Origin: Pantoea endophytica
Lineage (GTDB): Bacteria > Pseudomonadota > Gammaproteobacteria > Enterobacterales > Enterobacteriaceae
Length of the DNA stretch: 64,000 nucleotides
Assembly (NCBI RefSeq): GCF_002858935.1
Contig: NZ_PJRT01000033.1
Span: forward strand, 641,960 to 705,959
Direction: 5' to 3'
Under the pieces are notes generated by a model. That model was not told the origin of the DNA and searched no databases. It saw only the letters and a program-made list of their open reading frames with translations. Position numbers and translations under genes: made by a program. Positions 44,672 to 53,193 of this stretch are shown here, in pieces (positions within the stretch are counted from its first letter, which is position 1; every line of letters starts with the position of its first letter).

Positions 44672-45888
44672 GATGTGGCTCCTTTGAGCACGCGTTCACA
44701 GGCACGTTCGAAGCGCGCCAAACCTTCTTTTACTTCGCGCTCGCTGATGTTCAACGCTGGCGCGAAACGTACCACGTTGGCGCCCGCAATCAACACCATC
44801 ACGCCCTCTTCGGCCGCGGTGAGGTTGAACTGTTTGGCTTTACCGGCGAAATCGTCGTTTAGCACGGCGCCAATCAGCAGCCCCAATCCACGCACTTCTT
44901 TAAATACCGGCAGACGCCTGTTCAGTTCCTGCAACGCCGTAACAAACCATTGATGACGCTCGGCCACGCCGGCCATAAATTCCGGCTGATTAATTAGCTC
45001 CATCACTTTGCCCGCTACTGCGCCCGCCAGCGGGTTGCCGCCGTAGGTGGTGCCGTGCGTGCCCACGCCCATCACCTGCGCCAGATCTTCACGCGTCAGC
45101 ATTGCGCCAATCGGGAAGCCGCCACCCAGCGCTTTGGCGGTGGTCAATACATCCGGCGTCACGCCGTAATGCATATAGGCATACAGCGAACCGGTGCGAC
45201 CCACGCCGCTCTGCACTTCATCAAAAATCAGCAGCGCATGATGTTTATCGCAGAGTTCACGCAGTCCGCGCAGGAAAGCGGGATCGGCTGGCAGGACGCC
45301 GCCTTCACCCTGAATCGGCTCGACGATCACCGCGCAGGTTTGGTCATTGATCAGCGCGGCCGCCGAGGCCAGATCGTTGAAATTAGCGTGTTCGACCGCC
45401 GGTGGCAGCGGCGCAAAATCACGGGAATAGGCCGGTTGTCCGCCTGCTGTCACGGTAAACAGCGTGCGACCGTGAAAAGCATTATTAAAAGCAACGATGC
45501 CATTTTTCTCAGCACCGAAACGGTCGTGTGCGGTTTTACGTGCCAGTTTCAGCGCCGCTTCATTCGCTTCAGCGCCGGAGTTACAGAAGAACACGCGATC
45601 GGCAAAAGTGGCATCAATCAACTGTTTGGCGAGACGCAGGATAGGTTCATTGGTATAGCCATTTCCGGTATGCCACAGTTTGCCGGCCTGTTCGATCAGC
45701 GCCTGCTGCAACGCCGGATGCGCATGTCCCAATGCGTTAACCGCAATGCCACCGGCAAAATCGATATACTCTTTGCCTTGCTGATCCCACAGCGTTGAAC
45801 CTTCCGCGCGGACCGGAACAAAAGCCGCGGGTGCATAAACTGGCATCATCCATTGATCGAAATTCTGACGTGAAACCTGCAGTGACAT
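44668..45888 (-). CDS. astC: AstC, succinylornithine transaminase
   Basis: PLP-dependent class III aminotransferase moving the delta-amino group of N-succinylornithine to 2-oxoglutarate. The 406-aa protein (E. coli 406) has the PLP Lys in TTAKALGGGFPIG (about residue 252) and the FDEVQSGVGRTG motif. ATG at 45888 gives MSLQVSRQNFDQWM, the family start; upstream codons up to 46032 do not resemble it. It heads astCADBE behind a sigma-54 promoter. Confidence 0.96.
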   Translation of the reverse strand: MSLQVSRQNFDQWMMPVYAPAAFVPVRAEGSTLWDQQGKEYIDFAGGIAVNALGHAHPALQQALIEQAGKLWHTGNGYTNEPILRLAKQLIDATFADRVFFCNSGAEANEAALKLARKTAHDRFGAEKNGIVAFNNAFHGRTLFTVTAGGQPAYSRDFAPLPPAVEHANFNDLASAAALINDQTCAVIVEPIQGEGGVLPADPAFLRGLRELCDKHHALLIFDEVQSGVGRTGSLYAYMHYGVTPDVLTTAKALGGGFPIGAMLTREDLAQVMGVGTHGTTYGGNPLAGAVAGKVMELINQPEFMAGVAERHQWFVTALQELNRRLPVFKEVRGLGLLIGAVLNDDFAGKAKQFNLTAAEEGVMVLIAGANVVRFAPALNISEREVKEGLARFERACERVLKGATS

Positions 45889-45970
45889 AGCCCTTTCTCC
45901 TGCTCCACACCCGGTGAAGCCTTTTGTTTTGAAATTGTTAAAAATGTTAAGTGGCAGCTCTACTGTATAT

Positions 45971-45986
45971 TGCAGATAGCGTGCCA
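45971..45986 (-). promoter_or_regulatory. sigma-54 promoter of astCADBE
   Basis: On the minus strand TGGCACG-CTAT-CTGCA has the exact GG-N10-GC spacing and nearly the full -24/-12 consensus TGGCACG-N4-TTGCA. The predicted start is about 70 bp upstream of astC. In E. coli astC is transcribed by sigma-54 RNA polymerase with NtrC under nitrogen limitation. Confidence 0.9.
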
Positions 45987-46046
45987 GCCAGCCGCAAAAT
46001 TGCATAACCGTCTTACCACTACGGAATATCAATAACTTAACAGGTA

Positions 46047-46084
46047 CTGATATTCACTTTAATTGCATAAAAAGTGAATATCAG
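46047..46084. repeat. perfect 14-bp inverted repeat upstream of astC
   Basis: CTGATATTCACTTT (46047-46060) and AAAGTGAATATCAG (46071-46084) are exact complements around a 10-nt centre. They lie 61-98 bp upstream of the sigma-54 promoter. TATTCA/TGAATA half-sites recall ArgR boxes (TGAATNNNNATTCA), but the geometry differs, so binding by ArgR or another dimer is unproven. Confidence 0.6.
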
Positions 46085-46215
46085 TCTGATGCAGGCTGAA
46101 TAGCAGTAATTTATTTAGCGGATTTATGCATCGGCAAAATGAAATATTGCTTTTGTGATCGGGCAGGAAATATTTCGCCAAATTAATGCGATAAACGCAC
46201 TTTTTTGGGGCGCAA

Positions 46216-46253
46216 TGTGCCTGATTGGTGCAGGAAAGTGATAGCGCGGTGCA
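46216..46253. promoter_or_regulatory. candidate NtrC enhancer sites for astC
   Basis: TGTGCCTGATTGGTGCA (46216-46232) fits the 17-bp NtrC dyad, for example TGCACTAAAATGGTGCA, with a perfect right half. A second GGTGCA half-site ends at 46253, two helical turns (21 bp) away. They are about 230-280 bp upstream of the sigma-54 promoter, a normal enhancer distance. The remaining gap between 45889 and 46399 shows no gene. Confidence 0.6.
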
Positions 46254-46399
46254 AATTTAGCATGGCGCGAATTAATCGGGTTTTAACATTTCCCTCACTG
46301 AATTGAATATTATTTCGCCAGTTCATTGTTAAGCGAAAAGCTAAATAACATTTTGTGACCAAGGTTATTATCAGAACAGAAATAAAAGGACACAAAGCC

Positions 46400-46462
46400 A
46401 TGAAGGCGATAATTACTCTGCTAATGATTAGCTGGATTCAGATATTTGCTATTGAACAATAA
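46400..46462 (+). CDS. possible 20-aa hydrophobic small protein
   Basis: ATG at 46400, preceded by AAAAGGA, opens a 20-codon frame, MKAIITLLMISWIQIFAIEQ: a charged start, 15 hydrophobic residues able to span a membrane, and a polar end. This is the composition of enterobacterial single-span small proteins. It lies alone in the AT-rich gap between astC and the porin, followed by a GCTTGT/ACAAGC hairpin without a T-run. No homologue is recalled; chance occurrence is possible. Nothing else gene-like is seen in 46463-46766. Confidence 0.35.
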   Translation: MKAIITLLMISWIQIFAIEQ

Positions 46463-46766
46463 TGCATAGGCTTGTGCTATTTCACGAACAAGCTACTGAT
46501 TTTATTTACGCATCTTTAAATTTAAAGTTATTCAATAAAATCATACAGATAAATATTAAAATCATCATTACACATGTTGTCTTATGGATAAGTTTAACCA
46601 ATACAAAATTCCACATAATGGAATTTAAGATTAAAAATCACACAAAAAGTTAACTAGAAATATTTAGTTACATATATTGCACTGTCGATCTTGAACCTTT
46701 TGTGTCATTTTCTTTTCACCCCGCAGATGGGGACAAAATTAAAAAATATCACAGGGTAAAAATTAA

Positions 46767-47840
46767 ATGATGAAGCGCTCCTTACTGGCAGCAGTGATGC
46801 CTTTACTGCTGGGACTTTCTTCGGCTCAGGCCGCCGAAATCTATAACAAAGATGGCAACAAGCTGGACCTGACTGGCAAAATTAACGTCTCGCATCTGTT
46901 CTCCGATAACGAAGGGTCAAATGGTGATACCTCGTCTTATACCCGTATTGGTTTTAAAGGCGAAACCAAGATCAACGATCAACTAACCGGCTACGGTCAA
47001 TGGCAGTACCAGTACAGCCTGAGCAACTCTGAAGGCAGCGATGCCAACAGCGGTAACAGAACCCGCCTGGGCTTTGCTGGCCTGAAGTTTGGTCAGTTCG
47101 GCTCGATCGATTACGGTCGTAACTACGGTTTAATTTATGACGTGCTGGGCTACACCGATATGCTGCCCTTCTTTGGTGGCGATCAAGGTTACTCTGATGG
47201 GTTCCTGTCCAGCCGCTCAGGTGGCGTGTTGACCTGGCGCAACAAAGATTTCTTCGGTCTGGTGAAAGGCTGGAACGTTGCTGCTCAGTATGAAGGGAAA
47301 AACGATCGTAACGATGCAAACATTGCCGTACGCCGTTCGAATGGTGATGGCTTCGCCCTCTCCACTTCTTATGATTTCGATTTCGGTCTGAGCCTGGTTG
47401 GCGCTTACGCGAGCCTGGATCGTACCAATACGCAGAACCAGGCCTTACGTGGCGAAGGCGAGAAAGCACAGCACTGGACTGCGGGCCTGAAATACGATGC
47501 GAACCAGATTTACCTGGCAACCATGTACGGCGAAACGCTCAACGCAACCCCAATCACTGGTGGCTTCGCTAACAAAGCCGTTAACTTTGAAGCCGTTGCG
47601 CAGTATCAGTTCATTAACGGACTGCGTCCTTCAATCGGCTATGTTTCATCGAAAGGCAAAGAGATTGAAAATATTGGTGATGTCGATCTCACCAAATACG
47701 TCGCTGTAGGTGGAACCTACTACTTCAACAAAAACATGTCAGTGTATGCTGAATACAAGATCAACCTGTTGAAAGATGATAATGCGTTGGGCATCGCTTC
47801 TGATGATGTCACCGCTGTGGGTCTGATTTACCAGTTCTAA
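46767..47840 (+). CDS. OmpC/OmpF-type general porin
   Basis: Trimeric 16-stranded outer-membrane porin for small hydrophilic solutes. The 357-aa precursor has a signal peptide ending AQA (about residue 22), mature start AEIYNKDGNKLDL, TYR-like alternating strands and the C-terminal assembly signal ending YQF. The constriction loop L3, which usually reads PEFGGD, here reads LPFFGGD: the acidic residue is replaced by Phe. The precursor is slightly shorter than OmpC. The preceding ~300 bp is very AT-rich; OmpR-like stretches such as GTTACATATATTG are suggestive only. Confidence 0.93.
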   Translation: MMKRSLLAAVMPLLLGLSSAQAAEIYNKDGNKLDLTGKINVSHLFSDNEGSNGDTSSYTRIGFKGETKINDQLTGYGQWQYQYSLSNSEGSDANSGNRTRLGFAGLKFGQFGSIDYGRNYGLIYDVLGYTDMLPFFGGDQGYSDGFLSSRSGGVLTWRNKDFFGLVKGWNVAAQYEGKNDRNDANIAVRRSNGDGFALSTSYDFDFGLSLVGAYASLDRTNTQNQALRGEGEKAQHWTAGLKYDANQIYLATMYGETLNATPITGGFANKAVNFEAVAQYQFINGLRPSIGYVSSKGKEIENIGDVDLTKYVAVGGTYYFNKNMSVYAEYKINLLKDDNALGIASDDVTAVGLIYQF

Positions 47841-47888
47841 GTGGCAATACCCTCATGGCTGTTCGGCTAGTGTCGGCTGAATATGCGC

Positions 47889-47916
47889 AAAGGGCAGCGA
47901 AAGCTGCCCTTTTTTA
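47889..47916 (+). terminator. porin terminator
   Basis: AGGGCAGC-GAAA-GCTGCCCT stem with a GNRA tetraloop followed by six Ts, about 50 bp after the porin stop. Confidence 0.92.
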
Positions 47917-47930
47917 TTGGTGCGAGGCGA

Positions 47931-49367
47931 TTACGGCGCCATCAAATCAAAGCGCTCATCATCGCCCTGTTCCAGTGAGAACGGCGGTTGCAATTGCAGG
48001 ACGATTTCGTTCGAGGTGACCCGGTTCTGTTTGCTGTCTTCTAACACCACCGACAGTCGATAGCTGTTACGCGCACCCGGCGAGCTATCCCACGCGGGCA
48101 GGATCACGCTCCAGCCCTGTGGATCGTTGGGATTGGCACCCGGCGTCAGGCTCAGCGCCTGGGTATCGCCCTGCCACATCACTTTAGCGATCGGATTGGT
48201 GCTGCGGATTTGCAATTTCAGCGGCAAACTTTCTCCGCCATTCAGCTGCCACGGCGGCGTAGCGAGAAACACCGACAGCGTTTTACGCTGGCGATATTCC
48301 AGCACCGGCGTATAGCTGCGCGTCACGTTATCGTAGCGACTGCCGCGCAGTGAGTGCGCAGCCGCTACGTTATCCGGACTCAGCTGCTGGCTGAGCGCCA
48401 CGCCAAAGCGATAGTTGAGACGCAAGCCGAGCTGATCCTGGCTCTCACCGCTGTCGCTGGTTTTGTGGCTGGCGGATAAGGTCACCAGCGGCACCGGCGT
48501 GTAGGTGACGCCAAAGGTCAACGCCGATGGGTTGTGGTAGCGATTGCCGGAGCTAAACAGATCGACGTTATCACCCAGATATTGCTGCCAGCTCACCGAC
48601 GCACCGAGTTGACGATAGTGCGGCAAATAGCCTTGGGTGGTGAAATCATAGCCGCGCGCCATGCGCTGCTGCTGGAAGGGATTGCGATCCTGCCAGCCTG
48701 AGAGCGGCGTATAGTAGTTGGCGGAGAAGCGCAGATAATCGCCCCACGCTTCGGTACCCAGCGAAGCGCGCTGTAGGCCACTGCTGAACATGCGATCGAC
48801 GAAACCGTTATAGCCCAGCAGCCATTTTCCTGCCACCCAACGTTGCCCGAGGCCAGCATTGCCGACCAGCCCATCATCAGTTTGATGAAAGCCGACCTGA
48901 CTGAAGGTCAGGTAGCGATAGTTATCCGCCCAGGGTGTCAGCAGCGAAGCACCGCTGCCGGCAAAATTGCCCTCCATATCCACATTGAAATCGATTTGAG
49001 CATTGCCATACGGTGACAACAGCGACTGGCCTTCATCAACCAGTCGATTGCCCACTTCATCGCGGAAATGGTTAAAGGCCCACAGCCCCGCCTGCTGGCC
49101 AAGGGCATTGTCGTCCGTACTGTTCTGGCTGGCTTCACCAATGCTTTTGGCAATGGTCGCCAGTTTTTTGTTGAACGCTTCCGTTTCATCCTGGTAACCC
49201 AATGCAGGCAACTGATCGGCCATTTTCTGGAAACGTGTGGGATCGCTAAACGGCGCATCGGCGAGTTTAGTGTCAGAGATCAACGCCAGCGCAGGCGCGG
49301 ATGCGGCAAGTAGTGAAAAACCAGAGAGATGACGCACGCTTTTAGGTGATAACAAAGTAAATAACAT
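47931..49367 (-). CDS. ychO: YchO-like inverse autotransporter beta-barrel protein
   Basis: Outer-membrane protein of the intimin/invasin-type inverse autotransporter barrel family (478 aa; E. coli YchO 464). It has a signal-like N-terminus and a helical periplasmic segment to about residue 95. The barrel has WLLGYNGFVDRMF, LRFSANYYTPLSGW and RMARGYDF. A C-terminal Ig-like domain begins near RQRKTLSVFLATPPW. No long passenger array of Ig repeats is present, so an adhesin role is uncertain. Location next to a porin rather than in the E. coli ychN-O neighbourhood is noteworthy. Confidence 0.88.
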   Translation of the reverse strand: MLFTLLSPKSVRHLSGFSLLAASAPALALISDTKLADAPFSDPTRFQKMADQLPALGYQDETEAFNKKLATIAKSIGEASQNSTDDNALGQQAGLWAFNHFRDEVGNRLVDEGQSLLSPYGNAQIDFNVDMEGNFAGSGASLLTPWADNYRYLTFSQVGFHQTDDGLVGNAGLGQRWVAGKWLLGYNGFVDRMFSSGLQRASLGTEAWGDYLRFSANYYTPLSGWQDRNPFQQQRMARGYDFTTQGYLPHYRQLGASVSWQQYLGDNVDLFSSGNRYHNPSALTFGVTYTPVPLVTLSASHKTSDSGESQDQLGLRLNYRFGVALSQQLSPDNVAAAHSLRGSRYDNVTRSYTPVLEYRQRKTLSVFLATPPWQLNGGESLPLKLQIRSTNPIAKVMWQGDTQALSLTPGANPNDPQGWSVILPAWDSSPGARNSYRLSVVLEDSKQNRVTSNEIVLQLQPPFSLEQGDDERFDLMAP

Positions 49368-49583
49368 AGCTAAAAATAGGGTTCGACCCGGTTCAGAATT
49401 AGAGGTGGCTCACAAAACTGCATAAGTCTACCCTAGCATATTCTGATGCAAGTGCCGGACATGTCTGGTTTCGATTAAGGCAGAAAACGAAAAAATCAGA
49501 ATGTAGGTAAGCAGGTGACGCAATATGTTGTGCCCTGCTTGCCCATCAAGAGATGACATCTCAAATCATTGAGCGCGCACATT

Positions 49584-49722
49584 GTAGCGGCGCAATGCAT
49601 TGCGCGATAAATCGCGCCGCTACGGAAGGTACGGAGATTTGATACAGCGCTTAACTGATCGGCATTACGCAATTCACTGCGCGATGAATCACGCCGCTAC
49701 GGAAGGTGCGACCATGAGGCTT
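49584..49722. repeat. two related hairpin repeats downstream of the polyol operon
   Basis: First unit: GTAGCGGCGC (49584-49593) and GCGCCGCTAC (49614-49623) are perfect inverted arms, followed by GGAAGGTACGG. The second unit (49671-49722) repeats GCATTACGCAATTCACTGCG and CGCCGCTACGGAAGGTGCG with a degenerated left arm. They lie in the 399-bp gap between ychO and the SDR gene at 49767; no gene is seen there. Confidence 0.65.
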
Positions 49723-49733
49723 AGTGTTTAGCA

Positions 49734-49753
49734 TGACGCCATCAATGGCGACC
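49734..49753. repeat. short dispersed palindrome, copy 4
   Basis: TGACGCC-ATCAAT-GGCGACC, the most diverged copy of the GGTCGCC-N6-GGCGACC family, 14 bp beyond the stop of the SDR gene that ends at 49767. Confidence 0.55.
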
Positions 49754-49766
49754 CAAAAGCGAACTA

Positions 49767-50564
49767 TCAGGAGAAAATCAAACCGCCATCCACATTGATG
49801 GTCTGCCCGGTGATATAGCGCGCATCGTCAGAGGCGAGGAAAGCCACCAAGCCAGCGACATCTTCCGGCTGCCCTGCGCGTTTAAGCGGGATGTTTTCCA
49901 CCCATTCGGCCATCAGTTCGCCTTTGCCATACTGCTTTTTATCGCTGCTGAGGATCTCGCCCCACACGCGATCGTTGTAGTCCCACATTTCACTCTCGAT
50001 GATGCCCGGACAGAAGGCATTCACCGTGATATGCCACGGCGCCAGCTCCAGCGCCAGGCTTTGAGTAATACCGATCACGCCCATCTTGCTGGCGGCATAG
50101 TGCGGCGTATAAATGAAACCCTGCCGTCCCTGACCGGACGAGGTGTTGATCAGGCTGCCGCTGCCCTGCTTCACCATATATTTCGCCGCTTCCCGGCAGC
50201 ACAGCCACACGCCCGTGGTGTTCACCGCGAGGATCTTCTCGAAGTCGCTTTTGGGCATCGCATCGAAACGATCAATGGTGATCACCCCCGCATTCTGAAT
50301 CGACACATCAATGCTGCCAAAGCGCTCAGCCGCCTGCTGATAAAGCTGCTGCACCTCCGTTTCATCGGTAACATCGACCTGCAGCGCCAGAACCTCACTG
50401 CCAAACTGCTGTTCGATGGCCTGCGCGGTACTGAAAACGCGTTCCGAATTCGACACCATCACCAAACGCGCCCCGTCGCGGGCAAAGCGCGCTGCAATGC
50501 CCGCGCCAATGCCGCGGCAGGCGCCGGTAATCACCACCGTCTTTCCACTAAAATCGCGTGTCAT
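49767..50564 (-). CDS. short-chain dehydrogenase/reductase, probable polyol dehydrogenase (SDR-B)
   Basis: A 265-aa classical SDR. Cofactor motif TGACRGIG near residue 13, NAG in IQNAGV, catalytic Ser in NTSSGQG and YxxxK in HYAASKMG; the C-terminus INVDGGLIFS is typical. It resembles sorbitol/galactitol-type dehydrogenases; substrate not determinable. It is the last gene of the ABC importer operon, 11 bp after the permease, so it probably oxidises the imported compound or its product. Confidence 0.88.
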   Translation of the reverse strand: MTRDFSGKTVVITGACRGIGAGIAARFARDGARLVMVSNSERVFSTAQAIEQQFGSEVLALQVDVTDETEVQQLYQQAAERFGSIDVSIQNAGVITIDRFDAMPKSDFEKILAVNTTGVWLCCREAAKYMVKQGSGSLINTSSGQGRQGFIYTPHYAASKMGVIGITQSLALELAPWHITVNAFCPGIIESEMWDYNDRVWGEILSSDKKQYGKGELMAEWVENIPLKRAGQPEDVAGLVAFLASDDARYITGQTINVDGGLIFS

Positions 50565-50575
50565 ATTGCCTCCTG

Positions 50576-51643
50576 TTATCCATGTGTCGCTTCAGGCAGG
50601 GCGGCCGATTGCTGCTTTTTTTCATGTCTGCGCAGCAGCACCACCTTACTTTGTAATTTTTGCTGGAACTGGTCGATCACCACCGCAGTGACAATCACTA
50701 AGCCTTTAATCACCATTTGCCAGAAATCGCTGACGCCCATCATCACCATGCCATCGGCGAGAAACACGATGACAAAAGCACCGATAATCGAGCCTGAAAC
50801 GCGACCGCGTCCGCCCGCCAGCGCCGTGCCGCCCAGCACCGTGGCACCGATGGCGTCCATCTCAAACATGTTGCCGGTCATCGGGTGCGCGGTTTGCAGC
50901 TGCGACGCCACAATCAAACCGACCAGCGCGGCGCACAAGCCGGAAAAGGCGTAGACAAACACTTTGACCTTGATGATCGGCACACCCGCCAGGCGCGCCG
51001 CCGATTCGTTGCCACCGGTGGCATAGATGTAACGACCCAGCGGTGTTTTACGCGTCAGATACAACCCCAGCAGCAGGAAGCCGAGCATCATCCATATCGG
51101 GATATACACGCCCAATATCGAACCCGAACCGAGCAAGGCGAAGCCGGTATTACCCAGTGCTGGCGTGCCGACAAGGTTGGCGTAGGTGCTGCCATCGTTG
51201 AACAGCAGCGCGGCGCCGCGTGCCACGTACATCATGCCGAGCGTACAGATAAACGGCGCTACGCCGAGTCGCGTCACCACCGCGCCATTAATCAATCCCA
51301 GCGCCACGCCAAATAGCGCCACCACCAGAATCACTTCGGGCACATTGAAAAACAGTACGTTGCCGCCCCACAGCGGTACGCCGTTGGTGAGCAGCGCACC
51401 CGCCACCATGCCGCATATGCCTGCCACCGCCCCGACCGAAAGATCGATGCCGCCAGTCAAGATCACCAGCGTCATGCCAATCGCCAGCAAGCCGGTAATT
51501 GCCACATGCTGCGTCATGATCAGCAAGTTGGAGGTGGTGAGAAAGTTAGGCACCATAAAGCTGAAGAAACTCACCACGATCAGCAAGGCAATAAAGGTAC
51601 GCGCCTTAAGCAGGTACATATAGATTAGGTATTTTTGATTCAT
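50576..51643 (-). CDS. ribose-type ABC transporter permease
   Basis: A 355-aa permease of the RbsC/AraH/XylH family with eight to ten membrane segments. Family motifs include TGGIDLSVGAVAGICGM near residue 70 and GGTALAGGRGRVSGSIIGA in the last third. Homodimer expected. The start ATG at 51643 follows CTGGAGAG. It pairs with the two-domain ATPase upstream and the periplasmic binding protein of the same operon. Confidence 0.92.
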   Translation of the reverse strand: MNQKYLIYMYLLKARTFIALLIVVSFFSFMVPNFLTTSNLLIMTQHVAITGLLAIGMTLVILTGGIDLSVGAVAGICGMVAGALLTNGVPLWGGNVLFFNVPEVILVVALFGVALGLINGAVVTRLGVAPFICTLGMMYVARGAALLFNDGSTYANLVGTPALGNTGFALLGSGSILGVYIPIWMMLGFLLLGLYLTRKTPLGRYIYATGGNESAARLAGVPIIKVKVFVYAFSGLCAALVGLIVASQLQTAHPMTGNMFEMDAIGATVLGGTALAGGRGRVSGSIIGAFVIVFLADGMVMMGVSDFWQMVIKGLVIVTAVVIDQFQQKLQSKVVLLRRHEKKQQSAALPEATHG

Positions 51644-51663
51644 CGTTTTACTCTCCAGCGGGC

Positions 51664-53184
51664 TCAATCATGTGGCGTTGAGGCGCTAATCAGGGCTTCG
51701 CGCGTGGCCGCCGCGCGCGGTAAATCGGCGGTGATGCGACCATCCGCCATCACCAGAATACGGTCAGCCAGCGCCATCACTTCATCCAGTTCGGACGAGG
51801 AGAACATCACCGCCAATCCCTGCTGCGCCAGGTTGCCAATCAGGTGATAAACATCGGTTTTTGCCCCCACATCAATGCCGCGCGTGGGCTCATCCAGCAG
51901 CACCACCTGCGGCCCGGTCATCAGGGCTTTGCCCAGCACCACTTTTTGCTGATTGCCGCCACTTAAGGAGGTGATCGGCAGCTCGGGATCGCTGACCTTG
52001 ATGGCGAGATGGCCAATCATTTCATCCACGCGCCGCTGCTCGTTGTGCGGATTGAGCTTGCGCCAGCAACGGCGGAAACCCCGCAGGCTGAGATCGCTGA
52101 GCGTCATGTTGGCGGTGATAGACATCAGCTGTACCACGCCTTCGGTTTGACGATCTTCCGGCACCAGCGCGATGCCTTTTTTCAGTCGCTGCTGGAAACT
52201 GCGCTTCTCCAGCGCTTCGCCGTTCAGACTGACGCTGCCCGACTGACAGTGCATCATGCCAATCAACCCTTTGAACAACTCGGTGCGCCCGGCGCCCAGC
52301 AAACCGTAGATGCCAATCACTTCGCCTTTTCGCAGCGAGAAAGAGACATCATTGAGCTTGTAACCGCCGTTTTGATGCAGCGCGGTCAGCCCGTTGACGC
52401 TGAGTACCGTTTCACCCTGCGTCGCCGGTTGATAATCGAAGTGTTTCTTCTTGTCGCCCACCATCTGCTCGATGATCCACGGAATCGAGGCGTCGCGGAC
52501 TTCGCGTTCGCTGATGAAGCGTCCGTCGCGGAAGATGGTGATGTGATCGCCAATCTCCATCAGCTCTTCCAGCCGATGTGAGATATAGATAATGGTGACG
52601 CCGCGCCGTTTAAGCTGGTCGATGACGTTGAACAGCACTTTCACTTCTGACTGGCTAAGTGCGCTGGTCGGTTCATCCATGATCAATACACGCGTGTCCT
52701 TGGACAGCGCGCGGGCGATCTCCACCAGCTGCTGATGGCCGATACCGAGTTCAGCCAGCGGCGCGTAGGGATCGACATCCAGCTCCAGCCGTTCCAGCAG
52801 CGCTTTGGCGAGCGAATATTGATACTTCTCGTTGATCACGCCGCGCTGGAAAAACTCATTGGCCATGAAGATGTTGTCCATCACGTTCATATTGGGAAAC
52901 AGGTTTAGCTCCTGAAAAATAATGCTGATGCCCTGTTTTTCCGCCTGATGCGTGGAGCTCAGCGACACCGCTGCGCCGTCCAGCAGAATCTCGCCGGATG
53001 ACGGGATCTCCACGCCCGCCAGCATTTTCATCATGGTGGATTTGCCGGCACCGTTTTCGCCAATCAGTACGTTAACTTTATTGCGATAGACGCGGTAATT
53101 GACCTGATCCAGCGCGGTGACGCCGGGATAGATGCGCGACACGTTGCGGGTTTCAATAATCACGTCATGTTGAGGCTGTTGCAT
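51664..53184 (-). CDS. ribose-type ABC transporter ATPase (two nucleotide-binding domains)
   Basis: A 506-aa protein with two fused ABC domains. The first has Walker A GENGAGKST (about residue 38) and a full set of motifs. The second has a degenerate A-loop (GLLGAGRTE), signature LSGGNQQKV and Walker B VLLDEPTRGID, as in RbsA/MglA/XylG. It energises import of a monosaccharide or polyol. It starts 9 bp after the DUF2291 gene. Confidence 0.93.
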   Translation of the reverse strand: MQQPQHDVIIETRNVSRIYPGVTALDQVNYRVYRNKVNVLIGENGAGKSTMMKMLAGVEIPSSGEILLDGAAVSLSSTHQAEKQGISIIFQELNLFPNMNVMDNIFMANEFFQRGVINEKYQYSLAKALLERLELDVDPYAPLAELGIGHQQLVEIARALSKDTRVLIMDEPTSALSQSEVKVLFNVIDQLKRRGVTIIYISHRLEELMEIGDHITIFRDGRFISEREVRDASIPWIIEQMVGDKKKHFDYQPATQGETVLSVNGLTALHQNGGYKLNDVSFSLRKGEVIGIYGLLGAGRTELFKGLIGMMHCQSGSVSLNGEALEKRSFQQRLKKGIALVPEDRQTEGVVQLMSITANMTLSDLSLRGFRRCWRKLNPHNEQRRVDEMIGHLAIKVSDPELPITSLSGGNQQKVVLGKALMTGPQVVLLDEPTRGIDVGAKTDVYHLIGNLAQQGLAVMFSSSELDEVMALADRILVMADGRITADLPRAAATREALISASTPHD

Positions 53185-53193
53185 ATCCGCTCC

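Noticed and set aside
46183..46401. 72-codon minus-strand frame in the astC upstream gap
   Set aside because: It runs across the NtrC-like sites and AT-rich control DNA, has no ribosome site and no recognisable similarity.
46463..46766. OmpR boxes upstream of the porin
   Set aside because: Stretches such as GTTACATATATTG are suggestive, but AT-richness makes by-eye calls unreliable without a matrix scan.
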